Assembly (NCBI GenBank): GCA_030063045.1
Contig: JAQSEB010000058.1
Location: 1,302,001-1,366,000 of the forward strand
DNA length: 64,000 nucleotides
Source of the DNA: Pratylenchus scribneri
Lineage: Eukaryota; Nematoda; Chromadorea; Rhabditida; Pratylenchidae
Reading direction: 5' to 3'
The translations under genes were made by a program, and so were the position numbers. This document shows, one piece after another, positions 24,304 through 36,200 of this stretch; the first letter of the stretch is position 1; the number at the start of each line of letters is the position of its first letter. The notes below the pieces were generated by a model, which did no database searches, was not told the origin of the DNA, and saw nothing but the letters and a program-made list of their open reading frames with translations.

Positions 24304-25445
24304 ATATTTTTTTTTATCTGCTATTTCAATTTTTTTTATCTGCTATTTTTTGGAACATTTTTTTTATCTGTTATTTCAATTCTTTTTATCTGCAAGGTTT
24401 TTCTCCTTTTCTTTTCCCTTCTTCATGTTTATCTCTCATCCCCTTTGCTCTCTTGCTTACATAAACGGTTCCAGGGGTGCGCGGAAGTCAAAAAGAAGGC
24501 GCGCGGGATATCCGGATATATGAGGATTAAGGAGGATTAAGGGAGATTAAGCCTCGAAATGGATGCGAAATGGCCCGGAAGGCCACTGGAAGGTCAGGGA
24601 AAGGTAACAGAGGCCCGGAGATTGCGCGAGATTAAACTGGATATAGGGGGATTAAGATGGATATAGGGGGATTAAGCTGGATTAAGCTTAGTTAGGGGCT
24701 AGGGATTGGGGTTATGATTAGGGGCGGCATGGGATCTAGGGGCTAGGGGCTTAAGGGTTCGGAGCATGCGGGATATAGCCAGATATAGGGGGATTAAGGT
24801 GGATAAAGGGGGATTAAGCCGGATTAAGCTTAGTTAGGGGCTAGGGATTAGGGTTAGGGGTTCGGAGAATGGGATTATCGCGAAGCCGGAAGCAAACAGC
24901 CAAACCAAGACTCACGCCCATCCATTTCGTGGCTTAATCCGGCTTAATCCCCCTTAATCCACGTATATCCCCTTATATCCGGCTTAATCCCGCGCAGTCT
25001 TCAGGCCTCTGTTACAATTCCCCGACGTTCCCATGGACTTCCGGGGCATTCCGTATCCACTTCGGGGCTTAATCCCCTTTAATCCTCTTTAATCCCCCTA
25101 TATCCAGCTATATCCCTCCCAGTCTCTGGGCCTTCGGCCAACTTCCCTGACCTTCCTCTGGCCCTACTGGCCATTTCCCAACAAATTCGGGGCTTAATCC
25201 GGCTTAATCCCCCTTAATCTTACTTAATCCTCATATATCCGGACCTTCTTTTTGACTTCCGCGCACCCCTGGAACCGTTTATGTAAGCAAGAGAGCAAAG
25301 AGGATGAGAGATAAACATGAAGAAGGGAAAAGAAAAGGAGAAAAAACCTTGCAGATAAAAAAGAATTGAAATAGCAGATAAAAAAAATGTTCCAAAAAAT
25401 TGCAGATAAAAAAAATTGAAATAGCAGATAAAAAAAATTGACATC
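24304..25445. mobile_element. Foldback / MITE-like element with long terminal inverted repeats
   Basis: About 230 nt from 24304 reappear as the reverse complement ending near 25445, and a weaker inverted match continues inward to roughly 24640 and 25130. Each arm begins with about four copies of TTTTATCTGC, followed by a C/T-rich block and a shared segment (CTTACATAAACGGTTCCAGG, 24456-24475). The interior is filled with GGATTAAG and GGATATAGGGGG repeats in one half and their complements (CTTAATCC, CCTATATCC) in the other, so the whole element can fold on itself about 24.90 kb. There is no transposase frame. It is a non-autonomous DNA transposon of unknown superfamily; I found no convincing target duplication. 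Confidence 0.85.
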
Positions 25446-26639
25446 CAAAAAATTTGAATAAATTTGTTTCTCAAAAATCTACTTTACTATTTCCTTAAAT
25501 GCAGATGTTTTTTGATGTAGACCAAAATAATTCCCAAATCTCAACACCGACACCCAAAAGAACTAACCCTATAAAACAAAAACATACTCATTCTTGAAAA
25601 ACGAAAAAGTCACAAACTCGAAACTATTCACAGAACACAGTCGCACCCAATTGCCAATTCAATATCGCATTATTCTAAAAAATGCCCCCAACAATAGAAA
25701 AAGGTTTTATGTTAAGCTGACGTGACAGATTGGTTGGAAAAAAAATTTGTGCATTACTTTCCGGTTTAGAGAACCACTTCTATTCTTTCATTTTTCCGCC
25801 AATTAATCGATCATCTACGTACTTTTACATATAAATATTTAATCAATTTCATCTATTTTTGATTAATTCATTCCTCTTAAATTATAAATTCCTCTATATT
25901 ACTCTTGTCAAATGTCAAATTTCAAATATGTGCCAAATTTACAAATAAAGTAAGAATAATGAATTCTAAAATAAATTAATTCCTTTTCACTTTCAATTCT
26001 GTCACAGAATGGTAAACTTGAACATAAATTTGAAATATTCCCATACTTATTTTCCCTTTTCATTAAAAATTTATAGTCAATACACAAAAAATTGTATTCT
26101 AGGACACAAAAGTCACAAAAATTTGTTCCCCCTTCTCGCCCAAAATAAGTCCGCCGTACGCACTATATAAATCAGCCCATTTTCAGACATAAAATTAGCA
26201 ATTGCTGCCGTCCAGAATAGAACACTAACTTTTTGCCTCCTGCGTGGAGCAGCCGCCCCATTCCTCCAAAAACATTCCAAAAATACCCAAACTTCATCAA
26301 AGTTCACAACAATCATTGTCGCAAATTCCTGTTGCTTTCCAAAACAAGCTTTTCCAGCCAGCAATCCACGTTTTTACTGCACAAGTGAGCTTAAATTTTG
26401 TTTAGTTATTTAGAATTTTAAATAAGGGGAATATATATGGGGAATCTTGAGGCAATTGAAAAATTTTCTGTTCTAGGTTCTACACTTTTTCATTGTCTTT
26501 TTGGGAATAGGTAGGGAACTAATCATTTCTAGATAATTAAATGTTTTGACCTTGGAATTAGGGCGACTAAAGAATTGTTTCCAAAAATGTTATTAATTAT
26601 TCCCATTTTGTAATCATCAAAATAATCGCAGGAGGAGGA
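25446..26639. promoter_or_regulatory. NADK2 upstream region with TATA box and possible 5' UTR exon
   Basis: TATAAAT at 26166-26172 is followed by an ATG-free segment (about 26195-26385) ending in a GTGAGC donor. A matching acceptor (CGCAG, 26626-26630) lies 9 nt before the NADK2 start. This fits a noncoding first exon, which is inference. The 25446-26150 part is AT-rich and otherwise featureless. Confidence 0.4.
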
Positions 26640-28773
26640 ATGCACAACCAACAACAAAATGGGCCCATCCAAAAATTGGAAGATGAGAAGAATGGCCAAG
26701 AACAGCAGCAACAAAGGAACATTAGCTTTTTTAAGGTTTTTTGCACAATTTTATTTTAATTTAACTTTCATTTTAGCAATTAATGCCCCAAAAATCTCCA
26801 TCGCCCTTCAAAGACGGCTTCCATCCAAAACGAGCTTTAATCGTCTCCAAGTCATCGCTGTTGGAATATGAATTCGAAAAACCAAAGAAACGCTACAAAG
26901 ATTTTGATGATCCACAATTCCTCAAAGATGTATGTGTAAATTTTAACCGAATAATAAAATAAAGGGAAAAAACCCCGAAGAGCAAATTATAAATTGAAAA
27001 TCGCTTTTAGTAACCATAAGGTTTTGGTATCCATCATTCACTTTAAAAATATAAAATATTTTCTTATTTTCATCAAAATGAAATTTCCAGTTGAGCAAAA
27101 AGTACGCGAATATTGCTGACCTGAAGCAGAGGCATGAACTTCAACAGCAATATATTGGGGACATTTCTCGGGAATTGGAGTAAGTAAATAAATTAAAATT
27201 AAAAAAAACTTTCCCATCAGACGACATGACATTGAATGGCGAGTTGTGCGGCGTCGTCAATATTCCACGGCGCTGGTGGATTGGAGTGATTTGATCATTT
27301 CGGCCGGCGGAGATGGAACATTTTTGACCGCAGCAAAACGGGTTTTAAACGGGCAAAAACCGGTCATTGGCATCAACACAGATCCAGTCGGGTGAGTTTT
27401 ATTTGATAATTGATATGACATAATTTTTAAATGAATCAATAGATATTTAAATTTTCCAAAAAATCAACCAATTTTTTGTATTTATTTAAATTTAAAATTC
27501 ATTAAAAATTGAAAATAATTTTCCCATCCATCTACAGCTCGGAAGGATTCCTTTGCCTAACCGGCAAATCGCGCCATCCAGCCGATGAAGTGATTCGACA
27601 ATTTTTGGCCGAATCTGCCCAACCCACATTCCATTGGATGAGTCGCCAACGAATTCGGGTGACATTGTTGAACGCTGGCGATATTTCCTCTTCGCCCTCT
27701 TCCTCCTCAATTCAACAACAACAATCCAGACAAAATGACGAAAATGGAACAAATATTGGTGGTGGTAAAGGGCAGGCGGAAATGGAAGATGGAGAACAAA
27801 CGGACGATGATGGCAGCGAAATGTCCAAAAAATCAAAATTCAGGTTTTGACTAATTATTTTTAAATTAAAGGAAAATAACAAAAATTGGCCGATAAAATT
27901 TATCCAATTTTCTTCGGTAGATTTTTCAATAATTTGATAATTTTCAGCAAAGACCTGAAGAACATTTTTTATAAAAAAATCCAAAAGAAAATGAATAATA
28001 TCGCAAATAAATTTGAATAAAAAAGAAGAGAAATAATTTCATTTCTCATTTCACAGTTCTGATGATGAGGACGAACATGTTGCCAATGGTGGGGCCAATT
28101 TGCCAAATGGCGGCCAAACAGCGAGTGGCGATCAGCCAATGTTGCTTGCCTTAAACGAAGTTTTCATTGGGGAAAGCCACGCGGCACGGGTCAGCTATTA
28201 TGATGTTCAAGTGGACAATGGGCCAATGACAAAGCAGAAAAGTTCGGGAATGACAATTTGCACGGGAACTGGCTCCACTTCATGGTAAATGAAAAGTCAA
28301 TCCAAAAAATAATTCAAAATTAATTTTTTTTAAGGCACTACAATATCAATCGAATGACGGAACAAACATTGAGCGAAATTTTGACAGTGATGAACCAAAT
28401 GGGAATGAATTTGGATCGAGAAGTGAACGGTGAAATGGTGGAGGAGATTTGCCGTCGATTCAATGATAAACTCAATTTTGGGCCGGAATTGCAAAGTAAA
28501 AATTCTATAAAAAAAAGAATTCTAACCAAAACCTCACATTTTTCAGCCATGGCGTTCAGCGTTCGGGACCCGGTGTTCAATGCGACATTCCCAAAGACGC
28601 CAATCCGTGGTTTCTGCACCAAAATTCAACTCAAATCTCGGTGCACAAATGCCCATCTAATTTTGGACGGTTCCTCCTCAATTCCATTCAATCGTGGTGC
28701 TGAAGTCCTTTTGGAAATTCATCCGGAAGATGCTCTTCGAACGGCCGTTTTCATCGCCAAACAAAGAAGTTGA
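26640..28773 (+). CDS. NAD kinase, NADK2 (mitochondrial-type) family
   Basis: Eight exons (26640-26735, 26777-26929, 27091-27179, 27221-27391, 27538-27843, 28057-28284, 28335-28495, 28547-28773) give 476 aa. The NAD-kinase motif GGDGTFL and INTDPVGSEGFL are present. Downstream, LNEVFIGES...YYDVQVDNGP, KQKSSGMTICTGTGSTSW and SVRDPVFN match the animal NADK2 subfamily rather than the cytosolic one. The enzyme phosphorylates NAD to NADP. A ~90-residue acidic, Ser/Gln-rich insertion (encoded from about 27680 to 28130) splits the catalytic domain; human NADK2 also has a linker there. The N-terminus is Gln-rich and not an obvious mitochondrial targeting peptide, so a different first exon may exist. 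A 15-C homopolymer lies in the 3' flank (28822-28836). Confidence 0.9.
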
Positions 28774-29063
28774 TCATTGAGAAGGGTATTGTTGAAAAAT
28801 ATATGTTCGAAAATCCCCAATCCCCCCCCCCCCCCCATCATATTATAATTTTACATGCCATTTTGTCGCCATATTTTAATAAAAATTTGTGAATATAAAT
28901 ATTATAAACTATAAACATTGTTTGTTTTCTTTTTAACGAAATGTTTTCAATAAAAGGTTTATCCGTTCCATTTTATTTATTTCATTTTTAATTGTCAAGA
29001 ATCGTCTGATCACTCCTTAAAAAGACCAATTTTATTGTAATTTTATCAATTTTTTGTAGAAAA

Positions 29064-30050
29064 ATGAATTTGGATATGAAAGAATTGGAGAGAAAAGTTG
29101 AAGAATTAATCAATTTGGAAACTCCTCAACAAAATCCATGCGATTTGATTACCGAAAGAACTGGCTATGGGAAACCATTCGTACAATATATTTACGACAC
29201 AATTTCTTTGCATTACAATGACCCAAAACTTCTTGAACACATGGTGAACATTAAATATTAATATTTTTGACTAAAATATAATTTTTAGGTTAATTTTGTT
29301 GCTGAAAAATGCAAGAAAATGGACCCGCCGGTGGACGTTTATGCTTCAGCAATCCCAGCCCGTGTATTCAAACAAATAAACCCAATTTGCTTGAAACTGA
29401 AAGAGGATTCCGCATTTGGGCTGGAGGAGAAGGAAAATTTTGAACGATTTGATCCGGCGAAGGAATTTCCACTGCTCATCCGAATGGCAATTATTGCAAC
29501 CTATTGTGCCAGCTATAATCCACAGCAAACGGATAAACGATTTTTCTTTAATGTTTGATTAAATTTAAAATAAATTTAATTTGTTTTTAGGGCGTCGAAG
29601 TACAAAAACGGAAATGCAGGGTTGGCGGAAAGAAGGCAATGCGTGAAAAATGCCATGAATCCGGTCCAAGACAATTCGACCATGAACGTGGAATGTACAT
29701 TTTCTTATATTTTTGCCAAACTTTCCGTGAGCTATTCGAAAAATACGAAGATTTGGATTTGTGGACGGCTTTCACTCCACAGGTTTTTAAAAATTAATCG
29801 ATTTTTCTCGCCTCACCTCATTATTTTAAGGTCAATAATTTGGTTGATGCCGGATTGCTCAGAGTGGTCAGTGCCCGCGAAAATTTAGATACGCCCATGT
29901 ACATTTCATTATGCGACTTAAATTTTGCTCAAATGGTTGCAAAGTTAGCCCAAATAATTTTTGTTTTTAAGTAATTTTTTCCATTAAAGGTCGATCTCAC
30001 TCACATTGGATCTTCAAAGGGAATATTTATATGATTTTGCCGATGATTAA
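29064..30050 (+). CDS. ORC5-like protein, C-terminal region only
   Basis: Five exons (29064-29243, 29289-29552, 29591-29782, 29831-29943, 29990-30050) join to 269 aa, against ~435 for human ORC5. The match lies in the C-terminal half: LLIRMAIIATYCASYNPQQTDKRFF corresponds to the ORC5 'AAYLASYNPARTDKRFF' block, and LVDAGLLRVV...LDTPMY...LQREYLYDF to the winged-helix end. The N-terminal AAA+ ATPase core is absent; only ERTGYGKPFV faintly resembles a P-loop and lacks the Thr/Ser after Lys. A strong acceptor (TTTTTTGTAG) sits 4 nt before the ATG, so the short start looks genuine. ORC5 is part of the origin recognition complex. The gene lies 290 nt after NADK2 and 229 nt before CPSF1. Confidence 0.75.
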
Positions 30051-30279
30051 TGAACATTAAATTCACAATTTTTTTACAATTCAGGGATAATAGAAATTTC
30101 ATTCAATTTTCATCATTCGCATTTTACGAATAATTATTTTTCTTCTTCAAAAATAAAAGAATTAAACCAATAATTTATTAATTTTATTTTTGATAGTTTA
30201 CAACAAAATAATTATCTAATCAATTTTGCAAATCTTAAAATTGCATAATTTATAAATCCTTTAAGCATAATAATAAAAA

Positions 30280-33200
30280 ATGTATTCAATTCTTCACGAG
30301 ACGGACGCAGCAACTTCAATTGATTTTTCGGTTTGGGGAAGATTTTTGCCCGGCACTGTAAAATATTTGGCCACTGCCGGCTCAAAATACTTAAAATTCT
30401 ATCGCCTAAATCCATTCTATGCCGACACAACCGGGACATTGCCAAGTTCATCAAAAATACCACCAAAACTTGAATGTATGCTTTCATTTACGATGATGGC
30501 GCCCATTCGGGGGATGGCAATCATCCGGCTTGAAGGTATTGGAAAAAAAACAATTTGCGAAAGTAAAGAAGGGGGATCTTCACTGGATAAAAATTTTCGG
30601 TCTTTTTTAAACCAAGCCGACCCTAAAGCCTAAACCCTTAATCTTAAGAGCTAGGCGGCAAATCCAACGCTTCCCTTTTACTTTTGTTGATTTCGGACAT
30701 AAAATTTAATAAGTTCCAAAAAACATTCCTTAAGTATATTTCTCATTTTAATTTTAAGATTGCCCAGAATCAGATTCACTTGCGCTGACTTTCGATGATG
30801 CAAAATTGTCAATTGTGAACATCAATCCGGCCACAATGACATTGAACACACTTTCTTTACATTCATTTGAGGATGATTTTTTGCGAGATGGCTATTCCAA
30901 GGATTCGCATCACCCGGAATTATGCGCCGACCCAAAGAGTCGATGCTGTGCATTCACAGTTTATGGCCGCCATTTGGCCATTGTTCCACTTCAAAAAAGC
31001 AGATCCAATCGAAGCGAAAATCAAAGGGATGGAAGACAAATTATGCTGCAAAGTTACATTGTTAAATTGAGGTTTTTTTTTGCAAATTATTGGTGCTTTG
31101 ATAAATTTGTAATTTGGTTTTTAAGATCGTTGGATGAACGCCTCGAAAATGTGATGGATATGTGCTTTATGCATGGATATTATGAGCCAACTCTGCTCTT
31201 TTTGTTTGAACCAATTCAAACAACGGCAGGAAGGTTTGTGGAATTTATGCTTTAATTATTTATCACCTGCAAATTTTTTAGAAAATTTTCAACCCAAGGG
31301 GATCCTTGATTTTGCAAAATTTAAGTCGTAGGTTCGAATCCGCTCAAGGGAAGTTATTTTTTCGTCCATTAAGAGGCCATAAAAAGTTGATCGAAACCGG
31401 TTTAGACAAAATTTCGTAGGTGATCATAAAATTTATTTGGATTATTCAACAAAAAATATAAATTTTTAAAAATTTTTCAGAGCCGCTGTCCGCTATGACA
31501 CAATTAGCATTTTGGGCGTCTCCCTAAACCTGAAAGACCGGGTCCACGCCGTCGTTTGGAACTTTTCCGGCCTTCCAATGACCGTGGCCCGATGTTTGCC
31601 AATTCTTCAACCGGTTGGTGGAATTTGCCTATTCGGCGCCAACGAAGTGGTTTACCTGAATCAATCGGTGCCCGCCCGTGGCATTTCCCTGAATTCTTGT
31701 GCCGATGAATTCAGCCGATTTCCACTGGCCGAACATCATCAACAAATGAGAATCACTTTGGATGGATGCCAATGCCAAACAATTCCGGCCAACCCTACGG
31801 ATGTGGTTGTGGTGTCAAGGACCGGCGAATTGTACATTTTGACGCTGGAAACTGACCGGGCAAATGTGGTCCGAGATTTGCACATGACCAGGGTATTTGG
31901 TTAGTTTCTTATTGCAATAATTGATAAAAAATAAATAAATCCAAAAAATGTCGAAAATTCGAAATATTTTAGTGTTTTGGGAGGGTGGAATTTGTATTTT
32001 GTCAAAATGATATTTGTAAGATTGATTTTTAAATGATTTAAAGCGGACGAAACTCAAGCAAAAATTGTTAAAAATTCTTTAAAAATTAATGTTCAAATTA
32101 GAACTAGGAGGTTCGAAAATCCATTAAAAATTTTTATCAACAAAAATTTTTGAAAAATTTTATCAACAGAAATTTTTGTTTTATGTTCAATTCAAAAAAA
32201 TTCCAAAAAGTAATATCTAAATAATAAATTTAATTTAAAATTATTTTCAGACACTTCAATTCCCTGCGCTTTGACCATTTGTTCTACGAATTTATTGTTC
32301 GTCGCCTCCCACCTTGGCGATTCCCAATTGTTGCGATTTAATTGGGAACAGCGACGAAAACATTCGGACGATTTGGACAGTGCATTCCACGATGAACATT
32401 GCCGAATCCTTTTTGACCAAGATGACTTCTTCCTTTATGGAGAGGAATTTTGCAAAAGTTTCGTCATGCAACAGGTTTTCCTTTTTTTGGCATTGATTTT
32501 TAATAGAAATTCAATATAATTTATTTAAATATTTTAGGCTATTTAAAAATAATTTAATTTAATATTATTTTTCAGTCCTTGTCTAAACTGTTCCGGACAT
32601 ACAAATTTGAACTGGTCGATTCCCTCCCAAATGTTGGCCCATGCAAATCACTTCGAACATCCAATCCCACCTTTATATCCGATGTATTCCGCAAAAATCC
32701 CAGGGATGTTTATTTTGACATGGTAAGAAATTAATTATAAATTAAATTATGAGAATTAAAAATCAAATTTCAACTACAATATAACCCGATTTGGCGACAC
32801 AAAAAATTGATCAAATTCGCATTCCAATATTTTGTCGCCAAATTAATTTTTCTATTTTCCGAATCCGAAAGAATATTTACTTTTTTAAAATTAATTATTA
32901 AAATTATTTTCTTTATTTTGTTTTTACTAAATTCTCTCAAATCGCAGATTACAGCATCCGGCCATGGAAAGGATGCCTCCCTTTGCTTTTTCCATCGCTC
33001 AATTCGGCCCCAAATTGTGACGAGCCAACATTTGGACGAATCCCAAAGAATTTGGACAATTGGTCGGCGGCGAGATGGAACACACAAATTTTTGGTCATT
33101 TCCCGTGAACGGAGCACGGCGGTCATGCTTTTGGGAAATAATAATGAAATGGTGGAATTGGACGATGGCAACCAAGTTTTTTGCCTTAGTGAATCCACAA

Positions 33201-36200
33201 TTGCCGCTGGCGACATGGCCGAAGGACAAATTTTGGTTCAGGTTTGGCCAAAAATTACCAAATTAAATATGAAAATTTTTATTCAACTCATAATCAGGCA
33301 TGAAATAATAATTCTGTCCTTTTACATTAATTTTTTAAAATTAATTAATTTCAAGGATTTGTCAATTTTTTTATTTTATTGGACCTAATAAATGGAGAAT
33401 TTAATAGTCATTTTTGAAGGTGTTAATTACTTTACGTTTTAATTAAATTCATTTTTATTCTAAATCATTGGTAAAAATTCAGGTCTCTTAATTTGACAAA
33501 AAATTAAGTAATCTAATTCCCTAATAAATAAGAGTGAAAGTAATTTTAACCCAAAAATCATTATTAATCTAAAATAAAAATAATATTTTTACGCAGATCA
33601 CACCAACGAGCATAGTTTTGGTGGGCAGCAATGATCAACAACAACAATTGGAAATGCACACGGTTGATTCAAATTTTCCAGTGATCAGTGCATCCATTGT
33701 GGACCCATTCATTGTTTTGCTCACTTTGAATGGCCGATTTTTCCTCTACCATTTATTGAGGACAAAACCAATGCTTCAACATGTGCGGTTTTTGGGGTTT
33801 TTAATAATTCACAAAATATATTCGAAAAAAAATTATATAAAATTTTTAAAAATTTATGAAATTTTCGCATAAAAAATTAAGTTTAAATTTGAACAAAAAT
33901 TTGGCTAGGAAATAATAAAACTTTTACTTAAGATCCCAGCGTTGGAATTGCTTAAACACGAAAAATCGCCGATCACCTCAATTTGCCTGTACAAAGATTT
34001 GAGTGGCCACTTCCAAATGTGCACTGATGCAGAGAATGGCCAGGGGGAATTAATGGAAATTGACAAGGAAACACCATTGGCCGTTGACCGGCGAATGTTC
34101 GCCCGGTCCACTTCATCAATTCAGGTGGATATAAATAATTTTAACAATTTAATTAATTTAATTTTTTTTCATAGGATGAACAGCCAACAATTAAAAAGGA
34201 ACCAACCGAACAGCAACTGGAAGAGGCCGATGATATTGAGGAATTTCTCTATGGAAATACCGAAAATAATATCAATGGAGGCCAAAATCAAATTCCGAAT
34301 AGCCAAAAAGCAAAACAACGCGAAAATTCATTGGAAGACGATGAATTGGAAGACCATGGAATTGTGGATCCAACCAAAATTGAGCCCACTTATTGGCTGT
34401 TCTTTGTCCGAGAGAATGGCAATTTGTATATTTACACGGTGCCCGAATTGCAACTCGTCTATATGGTGGGGAAAAACGATCCAATCATAAACATTTTTTT
34501 AATTTCCCAAAAAATGATTGAAAATTAGCGAAAAAAGATCAAAATAATTATAATGGTAATGGTTTAGGGGTTTGGTTCTACATTTCCAAACAATAAACCA
34601 TTGAAACTCGTCATCAAAACGCATCGAATAAAATATTATAGGTATATAATTAATGGCTTAGTCAAAATTAAAGGATATTTAAACCGGTTTTATTTTTGGT
34701 TTAAAACTACCTAATTTAAATTTATCGATTGGGTTTGGGTATAAGGTTTATGGGTTTATGATAAACTTCTCTGTACCATTGCAATTTTTCGGCATTTTTA
34801 ATATTATTTTTCGCCAATTAAATATTTTCCTTTTTAGTAAATACATTTTAATAATGGGATATTGGGTTAAATTGAAAATAATCTTCTTCCTTTTTTAAGG
34901 TCCGAAAATTCAGTCAAGCCCACGAGGTACTTTACAATGATGCAAAATCCGCCTATGCCGATGAACATCAACGACCCCAGCACCAAGGCTTCATGAATAC
35001 CCCGGTCATTTTGCCCCAACCCGTTGAGAGTAGATCGGCCGATTCATCGGCGGTCAAAGCCGAAGAAATTATTGTGGAATTGCAATGCACCGGCCTTGGA
35101 CCAAATCATGGGAGGCCAATTCTCTCGGCACTGGTCGATGATATGGCCATTTTCTATGAACTGTTCCCATTTGATGACAAAATTTCGGGTTGGTTTTTGG
35201 GTGAAATAAAATTCGATTTTAAATTTAATTCCATAAAAAATTAGTCAAAAATTGTCATTTAAAGGACATTTGGCCATTCGTTTCCGCCGTCTCCCCTGTA
35301 CGGTTGTTGTGCGTGAGCATCGCTTTTTGGGCCAAAATGGAAGAGCACCGGTGGAGGCAGTGAGGGAGGCGGAGGAAAAACACCGGCCATGCATCCATCC
35401 ATTCACCCGGATTTCAAATATGGTCAAATTTATTGTCATTTATGGAAATATCATCCAAAATTTGCAGAAAAATGGAATTTTTGTGGCCGGTGCCTATCCG
35501 TCAATGTTATTTTTGGAAAGGGGGGAACCCCGACTGCATCCAATGACAATTGATGGCCAAATTTGGTCATTTGCCCAATTCAACAATGCAAAATGCCGCG
35601 ATGGATTTATTTATTTGACCAAAAAGCCTGAATATCATGTACGCGTGGCTGGGCTATGTGTAAGTTCCTTATCCTATTTTTCAATGTTATATTTAATTAT
35701 TATTCGTTATATTACTTCAAAAAATAGAAAATTATTTATTGATTTATTGCTTTAAAATAGAAAAATAAGGAATAAAGAAAAGAGAAATTAATTTGAATTA
35801 AAATTTCTTAAAATATTTAATAAATATTTTAGACCGAAATCAATTACGATGCCTCCTATCCATTTCGAAAAATTCCAATTGGCAAAACCGTCCATCATGT
35901 GCTTTTCATGCTTCAACCCGATTTAATTGCTTTGGTCAACAGCGAAAAAAGGCAAATATTTTCATTTATTTTTTCATTAATTAATAAATCAAAAATTTAG
36001 GCCGAATAAAATTGTGTGCACCGTTGTGAATGAGGAAAAACAAGTGGAGACACATGAACGCGATGAAAATTTCATTTTACCACAAATTGACGCCTACACA
36101 CTAAAGGTTAATTCGTATAATTAAAAAATCAAATATAATTTAATTAATTTGATTTTAATTGAATTAAATTTCGATAAATTATGGTCCGAAAAAATTCCTT

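Noticed and set aside
25220..25474. Short frames with MRNKFIQIFWM... and FFYLLFQFF in the foldback element
   Set aside because: They are translations of T-rich inverted-repeat arms; the mirrored copy at 24281-24523 gives the same peptides.
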